A stretch of DNA of 64,000 bases from Myxococcales bacterium (GCA_029863605.1 JAOTVB010000001.1:1-64000); one strand, 5' to 3'. Counted from the stretch's first letter, positions 33,827 through 43,056 are shown. A program made the numbers and translations. Notes: generated by a model from the sequence alone, not told the origin.

Positions 33827-35052
33827 TTGCAAGTATCGGGTCCAATGTCGTTTTCGGTGACGATCAATCGACCGTGCCCGACCGACCCGATTGCTCGAAG
33901 CGAGAGGTCGTCGAAATAAACCATGAGATCCGGGGGAAAGCCGCGCGTCTCCCGGTAGTGTTCCTTCGGATTGCGGACCACTGTCGGCAGCTCGCAGCCT
34001 TCGTCGTCTCGCAAGGCGTCGAGCTGGCGCTGCAATCGGTTCGTGAGGGCGGTCGCCTCGTGCGGAGACACCCGTCCCTCCGGCTCGCGGCCCGCGACGT
34101 TCAGGAAGATCCGCGCGTAGTAGCCGCCTTCCGCCCATGCCACAGTCTGTGACCAATCGATGCGGTCATGGGTGAGTGGGGACACGGCGCTCGGGGGGTC
34201 CTTCAAGACCAGGTATTCTCGCCTAATCAGCCACTCGTTGATGCAAAAGCCTCCCCGCATTGCGCGCGCGCCATGATCGCTCACCACTAAAAAGGTCGTG
34301 TCGTCGTCCGCCAGCTCGCGCAGCTTGCCAATCTCCTCATCGAGCAGCGTGTAGTACTCACGACCCGAATCGGACCATCGGTTGCCCGGCTCGTGCTTGG
34401 GATGCTCGGGATCGATATGCCGCCAGAATGCGTGATGGAAGCGGTCGAGGCCGATCTCGACCATCATCATGAAGTCCGGCTTCTTTTCTACCCAGATGTA
34501 TTCCGCGATGTCGAAGTGTTGGTGAGTCATCGTGTGTATCTCTTCGTGGATGCGCTCTAGATCGTCCGATCGGAAGTGCTCGACATCGGGAATGTACCGG
34601 CCAAAACGCCCCTCGATCTCCGTCGCCAACGAACGCGGAAAGCACCAAGGGGCGTCACCACTCTGCGACATGAAACCCGAGATCATCTCACCTCGAACCG
34701 GGCTTGGTGGCGACGTCAGCGGAACGAACAGAGGGGCTACCCGAAAACCGTGGTCGCCAAGCCAGTCCCACACACGTTTCACGTGTACGTCGCAGCTGTC
34801 CGCGATCCGCAAACCAGTTGCTCCAACGATCCGATTGCGGAAGCCGTAGAGCCCGAGCTCTCCCGGGTCCCTTCCGGACACCATGCACGTCCACGCTGGG
34901 ACCGTGATTGGAGGATCCGAGCTCCGCAGCGGACCCCAAGTACCGCATTCGATCAATGACCTCAGGTTCGGCATCGAGTCTCGATAGCGATCGAACACCA
35001 GCGCCGGCGTCGCACAGTCGAGCCCAACGACGATCATCCGTGGCTTGCCCAT
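33670..35052 (-). CDS. AlkP-superfamily phosphodiesterase/phosphatase (copy 2)
   Basis: A ~460-residue homologue of the gene at 28720. Landmarks are VVGLDCATPAL (metal Asp), TVPAWTCMVSG (Thr nucleophile; the same PxWT arrangement as copy 1), the EIGLDRFHHAFW Asp/His block and VVSDHGARAM. The C-terminus ends DVTPTILSVFGVERPPGILGRDW, typical of this branch. Start chosen at ATG 35052 (MGKPRM); ATG 35040 or 35076 are alternatives and the ribosome-binding site is weak. The stop lies in the hexamer-array region. Separated from copy 1 by the ATPase segment, which is on the other strand. Confidence 0.83.
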   Translation of the reverse strand: MGKPRMIVVGLDCATPALVFDRYRDSMPNLRSLIECGTWGPLRSSDPPITVPAWTCMVSGRDPGELGLYGFRNRIVGATGLRIADSCDVHVKRVWDWLGDHGFRVAPLFVPLTSPPSPVRGEMISGFMSQSGDAPWCFPRSLATEIEGRFGRYIPDVEHFRSDDLERIHEEIHTMTHQHFDIAEYIWVEKKPDFMMMVEIGLDRFHHAFWRHIDPEHPKHEPGNRWSDSGREYYTLLDEEIGKLRELADDDTTFLVVSDHGARAMRGGFCINEWLIRREYLVLKDPPSAVSPLTHDRIDWSQTVAWAEGGYYARIFLNVAGREPEGRVSPHEATALTNRLQRQLDALRDDEGCELPTVVRNPKEHYRETRGFPPDLMVYFDDLSLRAIGSVGHGRLIVTENDIGPDTCNHDWNGIFVMSGGGVPARGRVEGAEIHDVTPTILSVFGVERPPGILGRDWTA

Positions 35053-35074
35053 CACCCATCGGATTAACCCCCAC

Positions 35075-35099
35075 AAAAAGGGGACCGTCCTCCTTTTTT
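35075..35099 (-). terminator. Terminator-like hairpin, second copy of the AAAAGGGGACxGTCC element
   Basis: On the minus strand, AAAAAGG-A-GG pairs with TCCCCTTTTT around a four-base loop, with one A-C mismatch and a G-T pair, and ends in a T run. It sits directly after the stop of the hybrid kinase and before the AlkP copy 2 start. It shares GGACGGTCCCC..TTTTT with the element at 3383-3428. Confidence 0.5.
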
Positions 35100-36756
35100 A
35101 TGGGTGCACGGACTCGCGGCTCGAAGGGGCCTCGGTCGCGTCGGCGGCCTCTTGGATGGTGCGCTCCAGGTGGGTGAGGTCGAAAGGCTTTTCAATTCGA
35201 AGGTTTGGGACGCTTTGAAGGAAGTCTCGAGCGCGCTGAGTGAAGGCGCCGCCGGTCATGAACACGATGCGCTCGTGCATCGGGGTGCCCCGCTGAAGGG
35301 CCGCCCTATAGACGTCCATTCCGGTCATCTCCGGCATGATCAGGTCGCAGAGGATCACGTCGTAGGCGTGCTCGCCCATCAGCGCGACCGCCTGCCGACC
35401 ATCGTGCGCGATCGTGACCTCGTGTCCAACCAGTGCTTTTTGAATCAGCCTTGCGATCACCGGCTCGTCATCAACGACCAACACGCTCAAGCTTCGACCC
35501 GAAGCACGTCGAACGGCGGTAGTCGATGGCGGTGGCGCCGAGAGCGGCAGGGGTGACCGCGCAGCCCGCTTCAACACCACACGCACGACCGTGCCCTGAC
35601 CCGGATGACTCTGAATCTCGATCGTTCCTTCGAGTGAATGAACGATCCGTCGACAAATCGACAGCCCAAGCCCCGTACCACGGCCAGCTGGCTTGGTAGT
35701 CACGAACGGATCGAATACCCGCCGCAAGAGCTGTGCGGGGATTCCAGGACCTGTGTCTTGCACTTCGATGCAAACACGGTCGTTCTCGATGCTACGCGCG
35801 CGGACGGTGATCGCGTTCCGCGAAAGATCGCCGGGCTCGATCGCCTGCGCGGCGTTGACGATCAGATTCAGGAACACCTGGCCGATGCGCGTCTTCGATC
35901 CCCGCGTGTAGAGCGCTCCCTCTTCATACTCGCGGACGATCGATGCGCGATGCTGCACCTCGGGCTGCGCCATGCGGATCGCGCTCTCGAGGACCTCCTT
36001 GAGGTCGACGACCCCGGATTCAGCCGGATCTCCGCCATGCGATAACTCCGTGATTTCCTTTGCAATTTCGCGAATTCTATCCGCTCCTTCGTACGCCTCG
36101 CTGACCCATTCGGCCGCCTGGTCCGGGAGGTTCTTGCTCATGCTACCGAGCGAGCGAAGATGGCTCCAAACGAAAGTCAGGGGGTTCCTGATCTCGTGAA
36201 TGATGCTCGCGGTCAGCGTTCCGATCGCGGACATGCGCTCGGAGAGCAAGAGTCGTTGTTGGAGCTCGCGTTCCCCTGTCATGTCGACGACGGACACGAT
36301 CGCACGAACGAATTTGCCCGCCCGGTCGGGTACGAAACGCCAATGCGCACGAACGTCGCGGGGTTCCAGGGCGCATGTGGTAATCGCAGTTTCGAGATGC
36401 ACATCCGTTTCGTTTCGAAATGCAGCGAGAAGCACGCGGAGAAAATCCGCTTTCGACTCGGCGGTCAGCAACTCGGGCATGCGGCGTATGCACTCTTCTT
36501 CACTCGAGGCACCGACGAGCGCGATGGCGCCGGCGCTTGCTCTTCGGATGCGCGTCCGCCTCAGGCACTCCGAAAGAGCATCCGGGTCGTTTCTGACGAG
36601 TTGCTTGAACTCGTCGGCATCGTGACATCCCTGGGCATCGATCCACGAGAGAACCGCCGCGAAGTCGAGATCCAAGACGGCGCTCGGGAGCAATGCCCAC
36701 ACATTGTCGTCACGCTGCGTGGTCATATCCTTGGACTGACGTAAGAGGCGAACCAT
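35098..36756 (-). CDS. PAS-type histidine kinase with C-terminal receiver domain (hybrid)
   Basis: A ~552-residue soluble hybrid sensor kinase. An N-terminal region of ~85 residues is unassigned, residues ~90-160 look PAS-like (FRNETDVHLETAITTC, WRFVPDRAGKFVRAIVSVVDMTGE), the HisKA domain has His187 in SIIHEIRNPLTF, and the HATPase has DTGPGIP and GRGTGLGLSI. A C-terminal receiver starts LSVLVVDDEP, has its phosphoacceptor Asp in ILCDLIMPEMTG and Lys in IEKPFDL. Start uncertain: ATG 36756 is used; ATG 36726 (with AAGGA next to it) and ATG 36867 are alternatives. No transmembrane segment, no adjacent partner regulator. Confidence 0.85.
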   Translation of the reverse strand: MVRLLRQSKDMTTQRDDNVWALLPSAVLDLDFAAVLSWIDAQGCHDADEFKQLVRNDPDALSECLRRTRIRRASAGAIALVGASSEEECIRRMPELLTAESKADFLRVLLAAFRNETDVHLETAITTCALEPRDVRAHWRFVPDRAGKFVRAIVSVVDMTGERELQQRLLLSERMSAIGTLTASIIHEIRNPLTFVWSHLRSLGSMSKNLPDQAAEWVSEAYEGADRIREIAKEITELSHGGDPAESGVVDLKEVLESAIRMAQPEVQHRASIVREYEEGALYTRGSKTRIGQVFLNLIVNAAQAIEPGDLSRNAITVRARSIENDRVCIEVQDTGPGIPAQLLRRVFDPFVTTKPAGRGTGLGLSICRRIVHSLEGTIEIQSHPGQGTVVRVVLKRAARSPLPLSAPPPSTTAVRRASGRSLSVLVVDDEPVIARLIQKALVGHEVTIAHDGRQAVALMGEHAYDVILCDLIMPEMTGMDVYRAALQRGTPMHERIVFMTGGAFTQRARDFLQSVPNLRIEKPFDLTHLERTIQEAADATEAPSSRESVHP

Positions 36757-36897
36757 CGTTTTGCAGGACTCGGGTCGGACGAGCTCCCTCCGAATCGTAG
36801 CGAAGCGGGGCCGTCGCTCCCAAAAGCTCGCAGAGTCAGGACTTGGCGCCGAAGCCTGGCCTGCCATTGTCGCTGATACCGGGATGGAAACGGGGCT

Positions 36898-37641
36898 TCA
36901 GCTCGCATCGAGCTCCTCACGAGCATCGATCACGAGCTCTTGAACACGAGCGCGCGCTGCGGTTGCTGCTCCACGGGGGTCGAGGCTCGGGGACAGTGGC
37001 TCACCCACACGTACGGAAACTCGAGTGCGTGGCCTCGCAGCGATCCTGGCGAGATGCCTCGCGAACGATTCCTGAGCGTATGGTACCGCAGGTGAGTATG
37101 CGAGCCCCACGGGCACGACGGGCACGTCCAGGGAGCGAACCGCCGCAAACGCACCCGGTTGAAAGTCATGAACCGTGTCTTCGGGAAACGTGCCCCCCTC
37201 GGGAAACGCCACGACCGTTCGCCCCTCGCTCAGCCGCCTTCGCATCGCTCGTACGGCCGCGGCGCCGCTGTGACCGTCGTCTCGATCGACGAAGATTGTG
37301 GCGCCATGCTTGGCCATCCGTCCGAGGAGTGGCCAGTCGGCGACATCGTGCCGGCTGACCATCACGCCTCGAAACACGGAAAGCATCACCGCGATGTCCA
37401 GCGCACTCTGGTGGTTTGCGACCACCAGGGCGCCGGACTTGTGAGCAAGCTCACCGGTGGTTGCAATCTGTGCGCCAAACACGTCGAGGAGCCGGTTTAC
37501 CAAGTAGGTGCGGTACGTGTCGGCGAGCGGCTCATGTAGCTCTTTGGGGACGAAAAGACGGTTCATTTCGTACGCGGCCAGGATCCCTGCTGAAAGCGAG
37601 ACGAAGGCGCCCGACCGATAGGCGGCACGCACCGTGCTCAT
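36898..37641 (-). CDS. PlsC-like acyltransferase with altered block III
   Basis: A 247-residue LPLAT-family acyltransferase. Block I NHQSALD carries the His-x4-Asp pair, block II is IFVDRDDGHSG, block III reads FPEGGTFPED instead of FPEGTRS (one extra Gly and no Arg) and block IV is VPVVPVGLAYS. The start ATG 37641 has GGGGGG upstream; the longer frame to 37764 is antisense to AlgH. Most likely 1-acylglycerol-3-phosphate acyltransferase or a related lysolipid acyltransferase; the changed block III leaves the acceptor less certain. It is divergent from algH. Confidence 0.82.
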   Translation of the reverse strand: MSTVRAAYRSGAFVSLSAGILAAYEMNRLFVPKELHEPLADTYRTYLVNRLLDVFGAQIATTGELAHKSGALVVANHQSALDIAVMLSVFRGVMVSRHDVADWPLLGRMAKHGATIFVDRDDGHSGAAAVRAMRRRLSEGRTVVAFPEGGTFPEDTVHDFQPGAFAAVRSLDVPVVPVGLAYSPAVPYAQESFARHLARIAARPRTRVSVRVGEPLSPSLDPRGAATAARARVQELVIDAREELDAS

Positions 37642-37699
37642 TTCGGAACCCCCCGAATTTGGGCTCGCGAGGTTCGCCTTTTGGTGGCAGTCTCGATTC

Positions 37700-38272
37700 G
37701 TGGCTGGGTCATTGGCACCAGGATTTCTCGTTGCGTCCCCGTCGATGCGGTGTCCATTCTTCAATCATACGCTGGTGTTGCTCATCGATCACGGCGACGA
37801 AGGCTCTTTTGGGTTCGTCGTCAATCGATTGACCGACTTGGACATGGGCGACGTCTTTCAGGAAGTCGGTGTCGATGGTGACGCCGCCACGGCGGTCGAC
37901 GCCCCCGTACTTCTCGGCGGGCCAGTCTCTCCCGAGTCGGGTTGGATCCTCTACGACGTGGAGGGTGTCCCACAGCCGAGCTCCGGGCGCACGATCGCAG
38001 TTGGAGCACGCATTGCGTGCAGCGCTTCACTCGAGCTTCTTCAGCGAATAGCCCGAGGCGACGGGCCCGACACCTGCGCGATGATGCTCGGCTATGCTGG
38101 CTGGGGTGCCGGACAGCTCGAGAGCGAGATGAAAGAGGGTTCGTGGATCCCGGTCGACCTCGACTACGACCTCGTTTTCGAAACCCCGGTCGAAGCGCGT
38201 TGGGAGGCCGCCCTAGCGAGCCTCGGGATCGATCCTGCCAGGGTGATCGACAGCCACATGGCGAGCGCCTGA
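37700..38272 (+). CDS. YqgE/AlgH family protein
   Basis: A 190-residue member of the DUF179 family. The N-terminal LAPGFLVASPSM and the HTLVLLIDH strand are family hallmarks, as are LLGGPVS, ARIACSASLELLQRIA and GYAGWGAGQLESEM. The function is uncertain; AlgH was named for a possible link to alginate regulation. I use GTG 37700 because the length then fits the family (~185-190); ATG 37634 would add 22 residues and overlap the start of the divergent PlsC gene. It is 71 bp upstream of bamD. Confidence 0.9.
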   Translation: MAGSLAPGFLVASPSMRCPFFNHTLVLLIDHGDEGSFGFVVNRLTDLDMGDVFQEVGVDGDAATAVDAPVLLGGPVSPESGWILYDVEGVPQPSSGRTIAVGARIACSASLELLQRIARGDGPDTCAMMLGYAGWGAGQLESEMKEGSWIPVDLDYDLVFETPVEARWEAALASLGIDPARVIDSHMASA

Positions 38273-38343
38273 CAAGACCCAGCTCTCGGCCGCTCCAAAC
38301 CGTCGACTTGTTCGATCAAGGCACAGAGGCTACGCCCGTGGCG

Positions 38344-39147
38344 ATGCGCGTACATCTCCCGAAGGCCTTCTTTGTCGTGCTTTTGGCGGCCGCTTTTGCG
38401 TGTGGCGGCGGGAGCGGCCAAACCAGGAGCAAAGGCAGCACGATCGAGCGCGGCGAGGACGCGAGGGGTGCCTACGAAAGGGCCCTGCTCGACTTCCGTC
38501 GGGGAGATTGTCTCGGCGCGGAACCTTTGTTTCGCGACATCCGAAGGGAGTTTCCGTACAGTCGGTTCGCCGCGCTTTCGGAGCTTCGGATTGGAGATTG
38601 CCAATTCAAGAACGAAGCCTACCCGGAGGCGATCCAGACCTATCGTCAGTTCGTCCGGATACGCCCCTCGCACAAAGAGATCCCGTACGCCCGGTTTCGG
38701 ATCGCCGAGGCCTACTACAATCAGATCCCTGGTGGTTGGTTCATGACACCGCCACGCCACGAACGCGATCAAAGCGCCGCCAGAGACGCGCTGATTCAAT
38801 TGCGGCGGTTCGTCGTGGATTACCCCGACGACCAACGCGTGCCCGAAGCGAACAAGCTCATGGACAAGTGCATGAGCCTGCTGGCGGAGCACGAGTTCTA
38901 TGTGGCCCGGTTTTACTTGAAGCGAGACGCGTACCGCGGCGTCGTATCGCGGCTCAGGGGCCTGCTCGCCAGTTATCCCGGGAGCGGAGTGGAGCCCGAG
39001 GCACTACTCATGCTCGGCGAGATCTACTTGAAGCTCGATGAAGTCGAAGCCGCCCGTCAGGCGCTGAACGAGCTCGTCCAGCGTTTTCCCGACACGGGCG
39101 AAGCCAGACGGGCCCAGACCATCCTCGGTAAGCTCGCCCAAGGCTGA
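38344..39147 (+). CDS. bamD: Outer-membrane assembly lipoprotein BamD
   Basis: A 267-residue lipoprotein of the beta-barrel assembly machine. The signal peptide ends in AAAFAC (Cys20), and the mature protein has TPR-like repeats (AYERALLDFRRGDCLGAEPLF; AYPEAIQTYRQFVRIRPSH; RFRIAEAYYNQI; AARDALIQLRRFVVDYPDD; ARFYLKRDAYRGVVSRLRGL; QALNELVQRFPDTGEA). The RIAEAYYNQI region is characteristic of BamD. Together with BamA it inserts outer-membrane proteins; this supports a Gram-negative envelope. An in-frame GTG two codons upstream (38338) is an alternative start. Confidence 0.92.
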   Translation: MRVHLPKAFFVVLLAAAFACGGGSGQTRSKGSTIERGEDARGAYERALLDFRRGDCLGAEPLFRDIRREFPYSRFAALSELRIGDCQFKNEAYPEAIQTYRQFVRIRPSHKEIPYARFRIAEAYYNQIPGGWFMTPPRHERDQSAARDALIQLRRFVVDYPDDQRVPEANKLMDKCMSLLAEHEFYVARFYLKRDAYRGVVSRLRGLLASYPGSGVEPEALLMLGEIYLKLDEVEAARQALNELVQRFPDTGEARRAQTILGKLAQG

Positions 39148-39197
39148 CCCCGGCTGATTTCTGGCCTCCGTTTCGACCGATCGTTACCTTCGGGCTC

Positions 39198-39905
39198 ATG
39201 CCTCCTTGGGCTCAACAAATCTTGGACGCGGCAAACGACCACTACGCGCGTGCAGAGTACCCACTCGCGCAACCGTATTACGAGAAGCTCGTGCAACAGG
39301 GCCTCCGGTACCCGGACGTTCTCAACCGACTCGGCGTCATCTACCACCTGAACGCGCGCCTTCCGGAAGCTCGATGGTGTTTCGAGCAAGCCTTGGAGGT
39401 GAACTCGGGCTATCTCGAGGCTGCCCTCAACCTCACCGTCACGTGCAATGAGCTTGGCGAGTACGGCTCCGGCGTTCGTTCTCTCGAGCGCGCACAAAGT
39501 CACTCGGACTCCTCGAACGATGCGTATCGCCGCGGCAAGGTTGCCAATCTTCACCGGGCTTTGGCTCAGGCCTACGTCGAGCTCGAACGTCCCGAGGACG
39601 CGATCCACGAGTTTGGCCGCGCGCTCCGGCTCTGCCCGAGCTTTCACGACATTCGTCTCGAGCTGGCACGGCTTCTTAGGCTTCGCGGCAACGTCCACGG
39701 CGCCCGCGAGCAGCTCACCTTGGTCTTGCAGCTAGAACCCGGCCACCATGATGCTCGGGCGCTGCTCGGCGTGATCGAGATCGAAACCGGAGACCGCAGG
39801 CAGGGACTCCAGCACTTACGCGACGTCGTCGACCGGTGTGCCGACCATCCGGTCGCAAAGGCCTACCTTCAGCACGCCGAGCCGGAGTATTGGCAAGCCT
39901 CCTGA
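39198..39905 (+). CDS. TPR repeat protein
   Basis: A 235-residue soluble protein consisting of tetratricopeptide repeats from near the N-terminus (AQPYYEKLVQQG; VLNRLGVIYHLNARLPEARWCFEQAL; ALNLTVTCNELGEYGSG; ALAQAYVELERPEDAIHEFGRAL; ELARLLRLRGNVHGAREQL). No signal peptide or catalytic motif. It follows bamD by 50 bp and precedes the multi-domain response regulator by 55 bp; it may be a protein-protein adaptor for the latter, which is inference only. Confidence 0.82.
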   Translation: MPPWAQQILDAANDHYARAEYPLAQPYYEKLVQQGLRYPDVLNRLGVIYHLNARLPEARWCFEQALEVNSGYLEAALNLTVTCNELGEYGSGVRSLERAQSHSDSSNDAYRRGKVANLHRALAQAYVELERPEDAIHEFGRALRLCPSFHDIRLELARLLRLRGNVHGAREQLTLVLQLEPGHHDARALLGVIEIETGDRRQGLQHLRDVVDRCADHPVAKAYLQHAEPEYWQAS

Positions 39906-39960
39906 CCGTTGGAGCGAACCGGCTTTGTGAGCCCATCAAACGGTGCAATATTAGTGGGAC

Positions 39961-41997
39961 GTGCCCCAAACGGTCCTCCTTCTCGACGATGATGCCCAGT
40001 TCCGTTCGAGCGTCACCCCGGCGCTCGAGGCGTTCGGGCTGCGTGTTATTCACGCCACCAAGGGAAGTATCGCCTGGGCGATGATCGAGGAGGCGGAGCC
40101 CTCCGTACTGGTCGTCGATGGGCTTCTTCCCGACATCAACGGCATCGCCTGGATCGAGGAGTTGCGCCGGTCCGGCTACCAGACGCCGGTCATTTTCGTT
40201 TCGGCCTTCTATCGTGACCTGACCACCTTCAAACACCTCACCCACGACCTCGACGTGTTGAGGGTGTTCCACAAGCCCGTCACGGTCGAACGATTCGCGC
40301 GGGAAGTCGCCAATACGATCTCCGCGCCCATCAGTCTCACACCCGCGGATCGCCGTCCCATAGTTCAGGATCGAGCGGATACCGTGCTTTTTCCGGACGA
40401 GCCTTCCGAGCCGCAGGGCGTGCACGACCCGCAGTCCTATTCGAGCCTCCTGCCGGTGGCGGCGGACAACTTGACCGGCGCGATCCGGCGCGTGCATGCC
40501 GAGACCGCGCGTACCAGCGTCGTGGCGGAGGCCCTTCGTCAGGCACACGATCTTCACGGCGCTGCCGAGACTCACGGATTCACCGAGATCTCAGTCGCGG
40601 CCGCCCGAATCGAGAATGAGCTTCGCGAGCTACAGAGGTCGGGACGACTGGACTGGTCGGCGATGTTCGAGTCGATCGACGAGGTTCGCACGCATGCTGC
40701 AGCAGCGGTGGGTCAGCCCGCTGAATCTCTCAAACCACTTGCGGCGGCGCCCCCTTCGGTGACCCCCGCTGCGTCCTTCTTCTTGCATCGAGCGGTTCCC
40801 CGTGACTTCGTCCCTACTATTCTCGTGCTCGAGGACGATCCTGCAATGATCGCCTACCTTCGCTCGGCGTTCGACGAAGTTTTGGTGCACCTTCGTCCGG
40901 TGGGCACCGTCGAGGAGGCTTTGAAAATCGCGGGGCGAACCCCCCCAACTGCGGCGATCATCGGTTGGCCTCTCGAAGACCGCGATGCTCTGCGCCGGTT
41001 TCTCGGGATGTTCAGAGCGCTACACGGGTGCTCCGAAACTCCGGTGATCCTGCTGTCTGTCGACGACGACCCACACACGCGGGCCCTCGCCGCGCAACTC
41101 GGCGTGGACATCTTCTTGCCACATCCGATCGAGCTCGTGCGCTTGCACCATGCGGTGGAAACTGCAGTCGAACGAGCCACGACCCCGCGGCCCAAAGTCG
41201 CCGTACTGAGGGACTCCGATGCCGCGAGGCAGATCGAAGAAGCCGGGATCGAGTGTTTCCTCTACTTCAGCTTGGAAGAGCTTCTTCGCGAGGTCGACGT
41301 GCAGTGTCCCGATGTCGTGCTGATCGGCTCGACGGTGACCGGCCCTCAGGTCCCGGCGATCATTCAAATGTCTAGCTGGGATGTCGCATCCGCGTTCCTT
41401 TGCTTCGACGACTCACCGGTGGTCGATAGTCCGGTCATTACCGAGCGCCTCGAGCGTCATGGTGGTTGGTTGGTAGAGCTCCATCGAGTGGCCGAACGCA
41501 TCGCGCGCATGCGTCGTCAACAGTTGCGCTGCAGCCAGACTGGGTTGCTACTTCGAACGGCCGCCATTGCGGCCCTCGAAAACGGCTTGTCCTCCGGGCA
41601 ACGTCATGGCCGGACCTATTCGATCGGGCTGCTGAGCCCCGTAGGTCTCGACGGGCTCGACCACATGCAGGCGCGTCGGTTGCGCACATACCTCGGTCGA
41701 TTGATCTCTGGCCGTTTTCGTCGTGAGGACGTGCGGGGCCGGTGGGACGATAACGCGTTCGTCGTCGGGTTCGAGGGCGCCAGCGCGCGGGCCGTGGTCG
41801 AAGTGGTGCGCAGGCTTCAAGAGGAGCTTGCGCTGCAAAGGCAACGGCGGCCGGACGAGCTTTCGCTCCTCCAGGTCGCCGTCGGGCTGGCATCTTATCC
41901 CCTCGATGGTGACACGACCCGCGCACTGATCTTGGCAGCGCACGAGCGCCTCGAAACCGCTATCGAGCGAGGGTCAGACTCGTTGGTCTGGCGGTAA
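39961..41997 (+). CDS. Multi-domain response regulator with degenerate receivers, HPt and GGDEF-like module
   Basis: A 678-residue protein from a GTG start. Residues 1-120 are an intact receiver (DDD 9-11, phosphoacceptor Asp53, Ser81, Lys105). Residues ~160-250 look like a histidine phosphotransfer domain with His196 (QAHDLHGAAETHGF). A second receiver (~285-400) keeps EDD but has Gly335 where Asp is expected and His388 for Lys. A third receiver-like segment (~410-510) has Gly456 in that place. The C-terminus (~520-678) resembles a GGDEF domain in which the catalytic motif reads WDDNAF (595-600), so cyclase activity is not expected. A plausible scaffold for phosphorelay through Asp53 and His196. 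No kinase is adjacent. Confidence 0.8.
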   Translation: MPQTVLLLDDDAQFRSSVTPALEAFGLRVIHATKGSIAWAMIEEAEPSVLVVDGLLPDINGIAWIEELRRSGYQTPVIFVSAFYRDLTTFKHLTHDLDVLRVFHKPVTVERFAREVANTISAPISLTPADRRPIVQDRADTVLFPDEPSEPQGVHDPQSYSSLLPVAADNLTGAIRRVHAETARTSVVAEALRQAHDLHGAAETHGFTEISVAAARIENELRELQRSGRLDWSAMFESIDEVRTHAAAAVGQPAESLKPLAAAPPSVTPAASFFLHRAVPRDFVPTILVLEDDPAMIAYLRSAFDEVLVHLRPVGTVEEALKIAGRTPPTAAIIGWPLEDRDALRRFLGMFRALHGCSETPVILLSVDDDPHTRALAAQLGVDIFLPHPIELVRLHHAVETAVERATTPRPKVAVLRDSDAARQIEEAGIECFLYFSLEELLREVDVQCPDVVLIGSTVTGPQVPAIIQMSSWDVASAFLCFDDSPVVDSPVITERLERHGGWLVELHRVAERIARMRRQQLRCSQTGLLLRTAAIAALENGLSSGQRHGRTYSIGLLSPVGLDGLDHMQARRLRTYLGRLISGRFRREDVRGRWDDNAFVVGFEGASARAVVEVVRRLQEELALQRQRRPDELSLLQVAVGLASYPLDGDTTRALILAAHERLETAIERGSDSLVWR

Positions 41998-42045
41998 CGA
42001 CGTGGCTCGCGCCGTCCACAACAACCGTGTAGACTTCAGGTATTG

Positions 42046-43056
42046 ATGCACCCTTCCGCGCGTCCCGGCCCAACCGAGGCTGACGTAGCCGCCGACATCG
42101 AAGTCGCCGACCCCGGTCTCTTGCTAAGGCTGAGCGGCCCTGGTGGTTCGAATTTGCGGGTCCTCGAAGGCGAGCTCGGGGTGTCGATGGGTCTGCGTGG
42201 TTCGACGATCCACATCCAGGGCCCAAACCGAGACGTCGAAATGGTGGAGCGCGTCCTGCACGAGCTGATCGACGCGCTTCAGCTTCGAGATCTCAGTCCG
42301 ATCGAGATGGCACGCGCAGCACGTACCCTGCGTGCCAATCCGCAACTGCGGCTTCGGGACTTGTTGGACGATGTGGTGCTGACGACGTCGAACCGCCGAA
42401 TCGTCTCGCCCAAGGGCGTGATGCAGCAAAACTACATTCAGGCGATCCGCACGCACGACCTCGTGTTTGGGATCGGCCCCGCAGGTACTGGCAAGACTTA
42501 TCTGGCGATGGCAATGGCGATTCGCGCGCTTCAAGAGCGGCAAGTGAAACGCATCATATTGACGCGTCCAGCTGTCGAAGCTGGCGAGCGCCTAGGCTTC
42601 TTGCCCGGCGACTTGGCGGAGAAGATCAATCCCTACCTCCGTCCGTTGTACGACGCGTTGCACGACATGATGGAGCCCGGCAGGATCACCGCGTTGCTCG
42701 AGCGAGGTACGATCGAGGTAGCGCCGCTCGCATTCATGCGCGGCCGGACCCTCAACAACTGTTTCGTGGTCCTCGACGAAGCTCAAAACACGACCCCCGA
42801 GCAGATGAAGATGTTCCTCACCCGCCTTGGGTTCGACGCAAAGGCGGTCATCACTGGCGATGTGACCCAGGTCGATCTGCCCGGAGGCGCCCGAAGCGGC
42901 CTCCGGCATGCCGAACGTGTCCTGCGCTCCATCCGAGGGATCGACTTCGTCTATTTCTCGCACGCCGACGTCGTACGGCACCCGCTAGTGCAGCAAATTG
43001 TGCAGGCCTACGACGCTCACGAGTCAGCCGGAAGTGCGTCAGACGATGACATCTAA
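42046..43056 (+). CDS. PhoH-family ATPase
   Basis: A 336-residue cytoplasmic P-loop ATPase of the PhoH/YbeZ type. An N-terminal KH-like region (LLLRLSGPGGSNLRVLEGELGVSM...IHIQGPNRDVE) is followed by the Walker A GPAGTGKTYLA, the Walker B VVLDEAQN and the arginine-rich FLTRLGFDAKAVITGDVTQVDLP motif. Related proteins act in RNA processing or stress, often next to ybeY, which is not seen here. TTG 42043 immediately before ATG 42046 is an alternative start. It precedes the cysteine synthase gene by 26 bp. Confidence 0.93.
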   Translation: MHPSARPGPTEADVAADIEVADPGLLLRLSGPGGSNLRVLEGELGVSMGLRGSTIHIQGPNRDVEMVERVLHELIDALQLRDLSPIEMARAARTLRANPQLRLRDLLDDVVLTTSNRRIVSPKGVMQQNYIQAIRTHDLVFGIGPAGTGKTYLAMAMAIRALQERQVKRIILTRPAVEAGERLGFLPGDLAEKINPYLRPLYDALHDMMEPGRITALLERGTIEVAPLAFMRGRTLNNCFVVLDEAQNTTPEQMKMFLTRLGFDAKAVITGDVTQVDLPGGARSGLRHAERVLRSIRGIDFVYFSHADVVRHPLVQQIVQAYDAHESAGSASDDDI

